Assembly (NCBI GenBank): GCA_022653675.1
Contig: JALCST010000001.1
Location: forward strand, 186,001 to 250,000
Length of the DNA stretch: 64,000 nucleotides
Direction of reading: 5' to 3'
DNA from: Bacteroidales bacterium
Lineage (GTDB): Bacteria > Bacteroidota > Bacteroidia > Bacteroidales > UBA932
This document shows positions 28,259 through 37,786 of the stretch, in pieces. The notes beneath the pieces are model-generated. The model ran no database searches. It was not told where the DNA came from and saw only the letters and a program-made list of their open reading frames with translations. The number at the start of each line of letters is the position of its first letter. The stretch's first letter is position 1. A program made the position numbers and the translations under genes.

Positions 28259-31200
28259 TTCCGACAATCAATTTTGGAGCGTTCTTGAAAAGTTGCCAAT
28301 ATGCTACAGGCATTATAAGTACGATAAGGAAAATGGACAGCAGGGTGCCGAAACAGATAACGACGCCCATAGGTTTCCACAAAAGGTCGCCTCTTATAAC
28401 CATTGGGAGCACGCCGAGAGCCGTTGTGCATGAAGTAAGGGAAATAGGTCTCATCCTTCGTTTACCAGCCTCCATGGAAGCTGTCTTGACATCTACTCCT
28501 TGCTTGAAACGCAGGTCCTCGGCATATTCGAACATCAGAATTCCATTTCGGACAATTATTCCCACAAGACTTATTAGACCCAGGACGGCGGTGAGGCTGA
28601 AATCCAAGCCGAATATCCATAGGCCGAATGAAGCTCCGAAAAGACATAGTGTGCTTGTTATCAAAGTAAGAAAGGCTATGGAAAACTTCTTGAAATGGAA
28701 GAGCATGAAGAGGAACAGGATAGATACGGCTGCAAGGAATGACCATGCGATATATGGGGCCTCGTACTTGTTCAACGAAGTAAGCCCGCCGTATACTATT
28801 TCCGTTCCCTTAGGAAGTTTGGGCCTTATATCCTTTTCTATGTATTTCCTTATCTTCCTCATCGCGACGGGCTGGCTCTGTTCATATCTCATATCAGCGT
28901 ATACGCTGACGGACTGGGATCCGGAATTCCTGTCGAGTTGCCTCGGTGTCCAATCGGGAGAAATCGAAGCGACTTGTCGCAGTGGAACGCTTATACCCGG
29001 TATAGAGGTGTTCACCATTTGGTTACCGATATCCTCATAATCCATGTTTCCCGTTACTCCCTTGCTGTAAAGATTTACGGGGATTTTTTTATCGCCTTCC
29101 CAAATGTTGGTTATGGTCTGTCCGTTAAAAGTGCTGGCGAGGGAGAGGCTGAGAAGTGTCTTGTTAACACCGAGCCTGGCCGCTTCGTCATTGTCGAGCG
29201 TTATGTCGACGGAAGGTTCGAAATCTTCGCAATCGGTGTGTATCCACATCAATTCGTCGCTGAGACTGTACATGTATTTTTTTATGCTGTCGGCCGCCTC
29301 TACAAGCTTGGTTCGGTCTTCACCCTTGAGTGTTATCAGCACCGGTGCATCGACAGCCTGATAATCCATATGCTTGAAACGTATCAGGGCCTCAGGGAAA
29401 ATATGCTCGTATTTCGATTCGTATTCATGCAGAACTTCTTCCGTAGCCTTTGAAGATTTGGTATTTACTATAATCTGGGCAGTCGTGGGGGAGGGAAGTA
29501 TAGGAGAGTAGGTGGCGGAGAAACGCGGTGCGCCTGTACCTATGAACGAAGTGACCGATTCGATACGCGGATCCTTCCTGAAAATCCTCTCGAGGGAGTC
29601 CGAAAGGGCCTTGGTGTCTTTTATTCCCTTGCCTCCTTCCAATTCCATCTCAACCACAAAATAGTCGCGAGCTGCCAGAGGCATCATTTGTATGTTGATA
29701 CGGCTGAACATCAAAACTCCCAAGCCTACTGCGACCAGACCGAACAAAAGCGTCAGCTTAGGCTTCCTGAAGCAGAATGCCTGGGCTTTTTCGTAGCCAT
29801 TGGCTATACCTTTAAAAAATCTGTTCTGCATTCTCGAAATGACATTGTTCCTCTTAGATGTCGGCTCGCTTATGAACTTAACCTCCAGCGAGGGAACAAC
29901 CGTTACGGCATAGATCAACGATGTCATCAGGGAAATGGCGACTACCCAAGGAAACAGTTTGACGAATGAGCCGAGGTAACCGGGAATGATGTACTTGATC
30001 GGGAAAAACATCGTACAAATTGCAAGTGTAGCGGTAAAAGTGGGGGCGAACAGCTCTTTCGCACTGGCACAGGCTGCCTCCTTTTTGCCGAGCCCTTTCC
30101 CGAGATTGTTAATATATCCGTCCATGGTTATTATCGAATCGTCGACTATCATCCCGAGTACGACTATCAGTGCAGCCAATGTGACGGTATTCAAATCCAT
30201 GCCCGTCATGTACATAACCGCTATGGTTATAGCGGTTATTATGGGCAGGCCGGAACTTGCTATAAGAGCCGATTTCATCGGGAAGAGCAACAACATCACA
30301 AGAATAACTACAAGCATCGACAGAAGAAGGTCCTTGAGAAATGAGAAAACGTAAGTTCCCACTACTTTCGGCTTGTCCGAGATACGGCTCATTTTAACGC
30401 TTGCCGGCAAATCCTTCGAATAATCGGCCAGAATCCTGTCAACCTTATGGCCGAACGCGACAATATTCTTGCTGTTCCGCATTTGTATGTCCAATATCAG
30501 GCAGGTGTGTCCATTATATGAGACGAATTGTCCGGGCGTCTTGTACCTGCGTTGCACATCAGCAATATCCTTCAAACGCAGGACATTCCCGCCAGGATCG
30601 GAGTATACTATCTTGTCGTTTATTTCCCTTTCGCTTCCCACCGTGCTCGCAATATGTATGGGAGCCGTAACATAATCGGTCTGGAATGAACCGGAAGGTA
30701 TATTCAAACCGGAAGTCTGATAATTAAGGAAAAGCAAGGTCGGATCAATGCCGTAAGAGGACAACTTTTCCCGGTCAAGCGTGACCGCTATCTCTTCATT
30801 CTGTTTCCCTATTATTGATACTTTTGCAAGATCCGGCATTTCGCGCAACCTGTCGCATAGACGGTCTGCGTAATCCTGCAGTTCAGCATAACTCTTGTCA
30901 TTCGATTCTATCGCGAGAAGAATGGATGAAACTGAACTGAAATCATCCAGCACAACGACATCCAGTACTCCCGTAGGAAGTGTGGCTTTCCGTGCCTGCA
31001 GGCTGAGCTTTATCTTGGACCACATCTCGTTTTTCCTCGACTGCTTGCATTTCAAATCCACATATATGTAACATATTCCATCCTTTGTGACGGATTTGGT
31101 ATATTTTCGGTTTACTTCAGGAAAAGAAAACAGAGTCTCTTCCAAGGGTTTGGTAAGTTGTTCCTCAACTTCGGCGGCGGAGGCGCCCGGATATACGCCC

Positions 31201-31364
31201 GCTACGAGTCCCTGCTCTATTTCAAAGTCGGGGAACTCGTTTTTCTTCATTTTGTTCAATCCGAATATGCCAGTAATTACCAGTGCGATGACGAGAATAT
31301 AAACTACCTTTTTCTGGTCAATCGCCCAATTTACGAATCCGGCAATGCCCGTGAATTTTTTCAT
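28245..31364 (-). CDS. RND-family efflux transporter, inner-membrane subunit
   Basis: 1039 residues, the normal length of AcrB/HAE1-type pumps. Twelve membrane segments are suggested, with large periplasmic loops after TM1 and TM7. TM4 contains VLGMIVDDSIITMDGYI, the proton-relay Asp pair. The N-terminus (IDQKKVVYILVIALVITGI) and LISLVGIIVRNGILMFEYAED near TM10 are typical. It exports hydrophobic or amphipathic compounds using proton flow and works with the adaptor upstream and TolC downstream. Its ATG overlaps the adaptor stop by one base. Substrate cannot be inferred. Confidence 0.95.
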   Translation of the reverse strand: MKKFTGIAGFVNWAIDQKKVVYILVIALVITGIFGLNKMKKNEFPDFEIEQGLVAGVYPGASAAEVEEQLTKPLEETLFSFPEVNRKYTKSVTKDGICYIYVDLKCKQSRKNEMWSKIKLSLQARKATLPTGVLDVVVLDDFSSVSSILLAIESNDKSYAELQDYADRLCDRLREMPDLAKVSIIGKQNEEIAVTLDREKLSSYGIDPTLLFLNYQTSGLNIPSGSFQTDYVTAPIHIASTVGSEREINDKIVYSDPGGNVLRLKDIADVQRRYKTPGQFVSYNGHTCLILDIQMRNSKNIVAFGHKVDRILADYSKDLPASVKMSRISDKPKVVGTYVFSFLKDLLLSMLVVILVMLLLFPMKSALIASSGLPIITAITIAVMYMTGMDLNTVTLAALIVVLGMIVDDSIITMDGYINNLGKGLGKKEAACASAKELFAPTFTATLAICTMFFPIKYIIPGYLGSFVKLFPWVVAISLMTSLIYAVTVVPSLEVKFISEPTSKRNNVISRMQNRFFKGIANGYEKAQAFCFRKPKLTLLFGLVAVGLGVLMFSRINIQMMPLAARDYFVVEMELEGGKGIKDTKALSDSLERIFRKDPRIESVTSFIGTGAPRFSATYSPILPSPTTAQIIVNTKSSKATEEVLHEYESKYEHIFPEALIRFKHMDYQAVDAPVLITLKGEDRTKLVEAADSIKKYMYSLSDELMWIHTDCEDFEPSVDITLDNDEAARLGVNKTLLSLSLASTFNGQTITNIWEGDKKIPVNLYSKGVTGNMDYEDIGNQMVNTSIPGISVPLRQVASISPDWTPRQLDRNSGSQSVSVYADMRYEQSQPVAMRKIRKYIEKDIRPKLPKGTEIVYGGLTSLNKYEAPYIAWSFLAAVSILFLFMLFHFKKFSIAFLTLITSTLCLFGASFGLWIFGLDFSLTAVLGLISLVGIIVRNGILMFEYAEDLRFKQGVDVKTASMEAGKRRMRPISLTSCTTALGVLPMVIRGDLLWKPMGVVICFGTLLSIFLIVLIMPVAYWQLFKNAPKLIVGNEEK

Positions 31365-32395
31365 TATCTTATGGCCTTGACTTGCATCCCGGTTGATACC
31401 TTATTGCTGCCTTCTATTATTACCAGGTTTCCCTCGTAAAGGCCTCCGGTAACTATTATGCCCTTGGAAGCATATCCTCCGACCGTCACATATTTCTTTT
31501 GAACGGTATCGGCCTGCACGGTCCATACGTATCTTCCTTCCATATCCGTCATCACGGCAGACCCCGGAATCACTATACCATTTTCGGCGGAAGATTCCAG
31601 AAAGACTTTGCATACCATGCCCGGCATAAGGCCCGACCTGTCGCTGACGAATTTTAAAGTACAATCGTAACTGTGCGACAATTGGGAAGCTACGACTCCC
31701 TTGGAGGAGACTCTAGCCGAGATCTCCTTCTCAAGGGCAGGCACGGACACGGTGGCCCGGGAGCCTACCTTAATGTCAGCATACTCTTTTTCCGGGACAG
31801 GGAAATGGATCTCTACGCCGGATACATCGACCAGTTCGGCAATAGGGACAAGGGCTCCCAACTCCACTCCCTGCTCCGTTAGCACTTTATCTATGACACC
31901 TGAAAAAGGAGCCTTGACCTTGCAATTTTCGACAGCTTTGCAAGCAGCCGCTTCAGCAGCTTCAGCCTTATTCAGCCGCGTACGCATATCGACAATCTTC
32001 ACGTCGGCAACACTTCCGCTGTCGTGGACTATGGACAGGCGCGAGTACCCGTCGCGAGCCTGTTCAAGATTGGATTTGGCTATTTCATATGCCGCCGTTA
32101 TGCTTTCCGAAGAAATTTCCGCAATTACGTCCCCCTTATTCACATATTGGCCTTCATGAACTGCCAGGCTTGTAAGCGTACCCGGATACTGGCATGAAAT
32201 GACCGTACTTTTCGAAGATTCCACCTTTCCCACATAACTTGATGAGCATATCATGGGAAAAGGGTGAATTTCCATAACTTTGACGGTGATGGAATCTGCC
32301 TTGACGCTGTCGTTGACCTTAACGTTGCCGCGACTGCTGCAACCTGAAATCACGAGCATCGCTGCTCCAATGATTGTAAGAATACGTGCATTCAT
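31364..32395 (-). CDS. RND efflux periplasmic adaptor (membrane fusion lipoprotein)
   Basis: 343 residues from the ATG at 32395, chosen because it gives a lipoprotein signal (MNARILTIIGAAMLVISGCSS) two bases after the preceding stop; an in-frame ATG at 32419 would lie inside that gene. The lipoyl-like halves (YPGTLTSLAVHEGQYVNKGDVIAEI and KVKAPFSGVIDKVLTEQGVELG) flank a short alpha-hairpin, followed by beta-barrel (VGSRATVSVP) and membrane-proximal (AVMTDMEGRYVWTVQ) domains. It links the RND pump to TolC. Confidence 0.93.
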   Translation of the reverse strand: MNARILTIIGAAMLVISGCSSRGNVKVNDSVKADSITVKVMEIHPFPMICSSSYVGKVESSKSTVISCQYPGTLTSLAVHEGQYVNKGDVIAEISSESITAAYEIAKSNLEQARDGYSRLSIVHDSGSVADVKIVDMRTRLNKAEAAEAAACKAVENCKVKAPFSGVIDKVLTEQGVELGALVPIAELVDVSGVEIHFPVPEKEYADIKVGSRATVSVPALEKEISARVSSKGVVASQLSHSYDCTLKFVSDRSGLMPGMVCKVFLESSAENGIVIPGSAVMTDMEGRYVWTVQADTVQKKYVTVGGYASKGIIVTGGLYEGNLVIIEGSNKVSTGMQVKAIR

Positions 32396-32397
32396 AT

Positions 32398-32949
32398 TCA
32401 GTTCTCTTTTGCCACGCATTTCACATCGCTGTCCAAAACGGTCATATCCACACCGGCTATGCTTATGGTACCGGAATAGACCATATTTAAAATTATTACA
32501 TTATCGTATTTGTTGCCGCTACCTTCGACGGCCACTGTTCCGCTACCTATGGAAACATCTTCGGCGGTTATATATGCCGTCTTTGTATTACTGCCCGTAA
32601 ATGTGATGGCATTGCCTTCCACAGACGACGTAATAGTACTTACATCCCCGAGAATTGCGTTGAAAGTTATAAGCATACTTCCATTTGTTTTGTCCTTGGT
32701 AACGATATTCATCTGTCCCTCTTCAGGCATCAAATTGACCCAAAGGGTATCCGGAGTCAATCCAAGCGAAGCGTAATAATCCAGTTTTTCCTGGCTGGCG
32801 TCCACGAACATCGATGCCAACAATTCAACCTTACCGCTTGTCTTGTAGGTGTAACTGCCGGCGAAATTTTGATAATCGGCCTTTTCACAGGAAGTAAAAG
32901 TTATAGCGGTCAATGCCAGTACCGTTGCAGCAATTATAGTCTTTTTCAT
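32398..32949 (-). CDS. hypothetical lipoprotein in the efflux operon
   Basis: 183 residues; signal ends TAITFTSCEKADY, so it is a lipoprotein. The mature chain is beta-rich (FAGSYTYKTSGKVEL, NGSMLITFNAILGDVST, GTVAVEGSGNKYDNV) and resembles the small lipocalin- or DUF-type beta-barrel lipoproteins of Bacteroidales, without a motif that fixes a function. It lies 21 bases after the TetR gene and 2 bases before the adaptor, so it belongs to the efflux operon and may bind the pump's substrate or help assembly. Confidence 0.7.
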   Translation of the reverse strand: MKKTIIAATVLALTAITFTSCEKADYQNFAGSYTYKTSGKVELLASMFVDASQEKLDYYASLGLTPDTLWVNLMPEEGQMNIVTKDKTNGSMLITFNAILGDVSTITSSVEGNAITFTGSNTKTAYITAEDVSIGSGTVAVEGSGNKYDNVIILNMVYSGTISIAGVDMTVLDSDVKCVAKEN

Positions 32950-32970
32950 ATATTAAATTAATTTATTATT

Positions 32971-33603
32971 CTACAATACAGGGGATTCAGCGACTTTTCC
33001 GTTCCCCAAAATCGGATTTCTGAAAATCAGAAGATCTATCAGCCCTTCGTATGTCATTTCCATGGATTCTTCGTCTTCAGTCAGATAAAATTGAATTTCC
33101 AAACCTTTAAGAATATTTATCAAAGCCCTTGAGAACATTTCAGATTTAACTTTATCGGAAAATATGTCCTCCTTGTGCCCGCGGTCGCAAATCCATCTGA
33201 AATATTCCTCTTCCCAGGAATCGAATCCTTTTCTTGCATCTGCTACTATCCCTTTGAGTTTCGAGTCCCCGGCGAAAATATTGTTCTGTATGAAATTTCT
33301 GTAAGCCTTCATCTTCTGCATGTGTGTCATTCTGACAGTAAGATATTCGGTAAAACGATTCTTTTCGCTGTCGTATTTTTTGTCCCTGACAGCTTGAAGT
33401 TTCCCTTTGACGTCATCGAATTCCATCTTTATGACGTCGCTGAAAACTTCATATTTGTCCTTGAAATGATAATATAAGGATGTTTTGCTCCTGCCTATCT
33501 TGTACGAAATATCGCTTATGCTGGTTTTTTCGAATCCCAGCTGTCCGAAAAGATCGTCGGCGGCAAGAATTAGATTCTTTTTTACTGCTTCTATATCTCT
33601 CAT
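32971..33603 (-). CDS. TetR/AcrR-family transcriptional regulator
   Basis: 210 residues. The N-terminal helix-turn-helix is clear: ILAADDLFGQLGFEKTSISDISYKIG, then SKTSLYYHFKDKYEVF. The C-terminal ligand domain is variable, as usual. The ATG at 33603 has an AAGGA ribosome-binding sequence six bases upstream, rare in this phylum; a TTG at 33606 is the other option. First gene of the lipoprotein-adaptor-RND-TolC operon, which it probably represses until a pump substrate binds. Confidence 0.92.
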   Translation of the reverse strand: MRDIEAVKKNLILAADDLFGQLGFEKTSISDISYKIGRSKTSLYYHFKDKYEVFSDVIKMEFDDVKGKLQAVRDKKYDSEKNRFTEYLTVRMTHMQKMKAYRNFIQNNIFAGDSKLKGIVADARKGFDSWEEEYFRWICDRGHKEDIFSDKVKSEMFSRALINILKGLEIQFYLTEDEESMEMTYEGLIDLLIFRNPILGNGKVAESPVL

Positions 33604-33679
33604 CAATATCCTTTTTTAGTTTTCGAACGATCAGGGATTTTGTTCAAAATATGTGCCAATGAATTGTCCCTATTATCAT

Positions 33680-33687
33680 TATCTTTG
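33680..33687 (+). promoter_or_regulatory. -7 box of the GH15 gene
   Basis: TATCTTTG, an exact TAnnTTTG match five bases before the ATG at 33693; near-leaderless arrangement. Confidence 0.5.
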
Positions 33688-33692
33688 CAAAC

Positions 33693-35507
33693 ATGAAAAC
33701 AGACAGAATTGAAAATTTAAATTATGGAATAGTAGGCAATGGAAGAACTGCCGCCTTGATTTCCGAGACCGGGAGTGTGGACTGGTTTTGTGTTCCGGAT
33801 TTCGATTCGCCGAGCATCTTCGCAAGAATTCTGGATAAGGAAAAAGGAGGATGCCTCGGTTTTTTGGTCGGCGACGGTTATCGGATCAGCCAGACTTATG
33901 TGGAACATACGAATATACTGCTGACTACTTTCACAAATGAGGGCGAAGGCAGCTTCGAAGTATTCGATTTCATGCCGCTATATAGGACTTTCGATACCGG
34001 TAAAAGATATATGCCGGCCGAACTTTATCGTCTCATACATGTCAAAAGCGGTTCCCCGCGCATCCGTGTGGATTTTGCCCCGAAACTTAATTATGCACGC
34101 GACGATGTTTCGTTCAAGGTGGAAAACGATCATATAAAAGTGATCTCATCGCAAAATAACAAGGATACGGTTTATCTCTATTCCACACTCGATTTCCGGT
34201 CAATCCTGGAAAAGAAGGAAATAATATTGACCGGGGACCAGAGCCTGATGGTATCCTATAACCAGAAACTTATCGATGTCACTCTCGACAGGGTGCGCCT
34301 GGAATATTCGAGAACCAAAGTCTATTGGCTGAACTGGACCATACGTTCTAAAAAATTCTCCAAGTACGGGGATTATATAGAGAGAAGTATGTTGGTGCTC
34401 AGCCTTTTGTCATACAGACGAACGGGTGCCATAGTGGCAGCGGTTACGACCGGCATCCCTGAAACGCCTGGTGGCGTGCGAAATTGGGATTACCGTTACT
34501 GCTGGCTGAGGGATGCTTCGATGTCAATAGAGACCCTGCTTCAATTGGGACACAGGAATTCGGCAGGCCGTTTCATGGACTTTATCCAGGGTATTCTCCG
34601 TTCCAAGTATGACAGGTTCCAGATTATCTATGGCATCCGCGGAGAGACCAAACTGACGGAGACGGAGCTGACCAATCTGCGGGGATTCCGCGATTCCAGA
34701 CCAGTACGGATAGGTAACGAAGCTTACCAGCAAAAGCAAAACGATTCGTACGGATACCTGATGAACATGATCTATTCATATTACAGCACTTTCCAGGTTC
34801 CGCTCGACGAGATAGAGGATATGTTCGAAGTAGTGAAGCATCTGTCAAGGATTGTAACGGAGGAGTGGAGGGACAAAGACAGCGGAATCTGGGAGATGCG
34901 TGGCAAAAAAGCCCATTTCGTCTCCTCCAAGGTAATGTCCTGGGTAGCGCTCGACAGAGCATCGAAATTCGCTGCAATGCTACACCGGGAAGATTATACT
35001 ACACGCTATGCCGAAGAGGCGAAGCGAATTCGTGAAGACATATTCAGGAACGGATGGAAGGAAGGCATACAAAGTTTTTCCCAAACTTATGATAACGAAG
35101 AGCTGGACGCATCACTTCTTCTCATGGAACCCTACGGTTTCATAGATGCGGGCGACGAACGTTATGTCAAGACCGTCAATACCATATATGAGAAATTGAG
35201 TTACAAGGGGTTGCTTTTCAGATACAGGGACGAAGACGATTTCGGTACCCCTTCATCCGCTTTCGTCGTCTGTTCCTTCTGGATGGTGAGAGGACTGTTC
35301 GTCACGGGCAGGAAGGAAGAGGCCCGTTCACTTTTCGAAAGATTGTTGGGATATTCAAACCACCTGAAACTGTTCAGCGAGGATATCGATTTCGATACCA
35401 AGGAATTACTTGGGAACTTTCCCCAGGCATACTCACACTTGGCCCTGATCGATACGGCATTGCTCTTTACGGAAGAAAAAGAAGTCTATAAATTCCTCAA
35501 GCCATGA
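33693..35507 (+). CDS. glycoside hydrolase family 15 (trehalase/glucoamylase-like)
   Basis: 604 residues, cytoplasmic (no signal). The N-terminal super-sandwich begins LNYGIVGNGRTAALISETGSVDWFC, typical of bacterial GH15. The (alpha/alpha)6 catalytic domain has VRNWDYRYCWLRDASMS near residue 270 and YGIRGETKLTE; the C-terminal segment GNFPQAYSHLALIDTA is also conserved. Family members hydrolyse alpha-glucosides, including trehalose in several bacteria. The gene faces trehalose-6-phosphate synthase/phosphatase and the two 3' ends overlap by 11 bases, so trehalose is a reasonable substrate; this is inference. Confidence 0.9.
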   Translation: MKTDRIENLNYGIVGNGRTAALISETGSVDWFCVPDFDSPSIFARILDKEKGGCLGFLVGDGYRISQTYVEHTNILLTTFTNEGEGSFEVFDFMPLYRTFDTGKRYMPAELYRLIHVKSGSPRIRVDFAPKLNYARDDVSFKVENDHIKVISSQNNKDTVYLYSTLDFRSILEKKEIILTGDQSLMVSYNQKLIDVTLDRVRLEYSRTKVYWLNWTIRSKKFSKYGDYIERSMLVLSLLSYRRTGAIVAAVTTGIPETPGGVRNWDYRYCWLRDASMSIETLLQLGHRNSAGRFMDFIQGILRSKYDRFQIIYGIRGETKLTETELTNLRGFRDSRPVRIGNEAYQQKQNDSYGYLMNMIYSYYSTFQVPLDEIEDMFEVVKHLSRIVTEEWRDKDSGIWEMRGKKAHFVSSKVMSWVALDRASKFAAMLHREDYTTRYAEEAKRIREDIFRNGWKEGIQSFSQTYDNEELDASLLLMEPYGFIDAGDERYVKTVNTIYEKLSYKGLLFRYRDEDDFGTPSSAFVVCSFWMVRGLFVTGRKEEARSLFERLLGYSNHLKLFSEDIDFDTKELLGNFPQAYSHLALIDTALLFTEEKEVYKFLKP

Positions 35508-37665
35508 TTCCCTTGAGAAATGGCAACACGTCTTCCTGTTGGAATATGTCATACCTTGCCGTGTCCGATATTTCGCCGATTTTGATGGTATAAGCGGAAG
35601 AGGGGAGGGTACGGAACATGTCTTCGTCGGTAACGTCATCTCCCATGCACAATATGAAATCATAGTTCCCCTTATCGAGCAGGTCTCCGATGCAGGAAGA
35701 TTTGGAATAACGGGACGACTTGATTTCGACGATCTTGTTGCCCCTCATTATTTGCAGTCCATATCTGCTGCATGGGGCGATCAGGGCATTGATCAGTTGC
35801 TGCTCCCTCAACGAGGCCAACCAGTCGTCAACATTCCTGTAGTGCCAGACAAGGGCGGTCTCCTTTTTCTCGAGGTAGGCTCCAGGGGTGATGTCTACGA
35901 AAGTATTGAGGAAGTGGAGCAGTTCCTTGCTCCATGTGGTTTTTATGACTCGCTCATGCCATATCCCCTCCCTTTTATATGCGGCTCCGTGTTCGGCTTC
36001 CATGTCAATGGCAAGCGGGCCGAACCACTCTTCCAGATTCTTGCGATCCCGTCCGCTGTTCAAAAGCAGTTCGTTCTTTCCATCCTCCTTAAGCCTGCTC
36101 AGCAGATCCAAAAGTTCCGGACGGGGATAGGCATCTTCGGGATGATTGTAAAACGGAGAAAGGGTACCGTCATAGTCCAACAGTATCAGGCGGCGTACTG
36201 CCTTCCTGTATTTTTTTCTTATCCGGTAGGTAATAGCAGGGGTTACGGCTTTCTCATTGTTTTTCTTGTTCCTTCCGTGTATCTGGATAAGCTCCCCGAC
36301 AATGTTTGAAGCCCATTTCTTCACATTGTTTTTTTCGACGACCTTCTGCATTTCGTGCATCCTTCGCAGCTGCTCTTCCCGTGGCATTTTCAGGGCTTCC
36401 ACGATTGATTGTTCGATTTGGCGAATATCGTTCGGGTTTATTATTATGGCTTCGCGAAGTTCTATGGCCGATCCGGCCATTTCACTGAGTATAAGGACTC
36501 CGGGTAAATTACGCTTTGCTGCGACATACTCTTTTGAGACAAGGTTCATGCCGTCTCTCAGCGGAGTTACCAAAGCTATGTCAGCCCTGTGGTAAAGAGC
36601 CACAAGTTCCTTGAATTCCAAACTTTGATAAAAATAATAGATAGGAATCCAGTTTATGGTGGAATAAATCCCGTTGATGTAACTTATGGTTTCGTCTATT
36701 TTCTTTTTGAGCTTTGCGTAACGCAGCACCTTATCCCTGGAAGGGACCGTGATCATGATCATCGACACCTTTTCGTGATATTCGGGATGGTCCTTGAGGA
36801 ATCCGGCGAATCCTCTTATCCTGTGTATGATTCCCTTGCTGTAATCCAGCCTGTCGACTGAGAGTATCAATTTCCTGTCGCCGTAATTCCTGCACAAGTT
36901 CCTGTAATTCCCCTTGACTGTATCCATAGTCGGGGCATCATGATATTTTTTGTAATTTATTCCCATCGGAAATGTGTTGACATACACTTCCCTTCTTCCG
37001 ACATTGATCCTGTCGAGATGAAATTTGTGATGGAGGACCCTTTCCACGGTGCTGATGAAATGCCTCATGTAGTCATGGGTATGAAATCCGATCAGATCCG
37101 CACCGAGCAGGCCGTTAAGAAGTTCGGCACGTTCCGGCAGGACACGGAAGAATTCATAGGAAGGGAATGGGACATGATGAAAATAGCCGATGCATATCTC
37201 GGGCATTTTTTCTCTGAGAAGCTGGGGAACCAGCATGAGCTGGTAGTCTTGCACCCAGACAATATCGCCCGGTTGGATAAACTTCAACGCCTTTTCGGCA
37301 AATATACCGTTCACCTCCTTGTAACTGTTCCAGTACCGGCTGTCGAACTCTATGAAAGAGTAGAAATAATGGAATAAAGGCCAGAGGGTACTGTTGCTGT
37401 ATCCTTCGTAATAGTAATTGATCTGTTTCGCCGTCAGGAAAACCGGATGGTAATTCTGAGCCTCCAATTTGTGCGTGACCGAAGCTTCTTCCCTTTTGCT
37501 ATCAACACTCATTCCCGGCCATCCTATCCAGTGCTTTTCCAGATCCGAATTTATGGAATCCAGTCCCGTAGCCAATCCTCCCTCGCTGTTCATGAACTGT
37601 ATTTCACCGTTTTTGTCACGGAAAATTTTTACCGGCAACCTGTTTGCTATAATGAAAAGTCTCAT
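35497..37665 (-). CDS. bifunctional trehalose-6-phosphate synthase/phosphatase
   Basis: 722 residues. N-terminal GT20 synthase (about 1-465): FMNSEGGLATGLDS, VWVQDYQLMLVPQLLREK, GYFHHVPFPSYEFFRVLP, DRLDYSKGIIHRI and MNLVSKEYVAAK bind UDP-glucose and glucose-6-phosphate. C-terminal HAD phosphatase (about 490-720): LILLDYDGTLSPF carries the nucleophile Asp, then LLNSGRD and MGDDVTDEDMF. Together they make trehalose from UDP-glucose and glucose-6-phosphate in the cytoplasm. Such fusions are common in Bacteroidota. Both active sites look intact. Confidence 0.95.
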   Translation of the reverse strand: MRLFIIANRLPVKIFRDKNGEIQFMNSEGGLATGLDSINSDLEKHWIGWPGMSVDSKREEASVTHKLEAQNYHPVFLTAKQINYYYEGYSNSTLWPLFHYFYSFIEFDSRYWNSYKEVNGIFAEKALKFIQPGDIVWVQDYQLMLVPQLLREKMPEICIGYFHHVPFPSYEFFRVLPERAELLNGLLGADLIGFHTHDYMRHFISTVERVLHHKFHLDRINVGRREVYVNTFPMGINYKKYHDAPTMDTVKGNYRNLCRNYGDRKLILSVDRLDYSKGIIHRIRGFAGFLKDHPEYHEKVSMIMITVPSRDKVLRYAKLKKKIDETISYINGIYSTINWIPIYYFYQSLEFKELVALYHRADIALVTPLRDGMNLVSKEYVAAKRNLPGVLILSEMAGSAIELREAIIINPNDIRQIEQSIVEALKMPREEQLRRMHEMQKVVEKNNVKKWASNIVGELIQIHGRNKKNNEKAVTPAITYRIRKKYRKAVRRLILLDYDGTLSPFYNHPEDAYPRPELLDLLSRLKEDGKNELLLNSGRDRKNLEEWFGPLAIDMEAEHGAAYKREGIWHERVIKTTWSKELLHFLNTFVDITPGAYLEKKETALVWHYRNVDDWLASLREQQLINALIAPCSRYGLQIMRGNKIVEIKSSRYSKSSCIGDLLDKGNYDFILCMGDDVTDEDMFRTLPSSAYTIKIGEISDTARYDIFQQEDVLPFLKGIMA

Positions 37666-37786
37666 ATATTATATTTTTATGGGTTGCGCTTAAGATAAGA
37701 AAAATCCTCATAAATATGCGACATTTTGTCATTCCATGTCAAAGCCGCACAAATTTTGTTGATTATGGTAAAAATCAAAGAGAGAA

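Noticed and set aside
32396-32419. Adaptor start at 32419
   Set aside because: It would lie inside the preceding lipoprotein gene and push the lipoprotein signal inward; the ATG at 32395 fits better.
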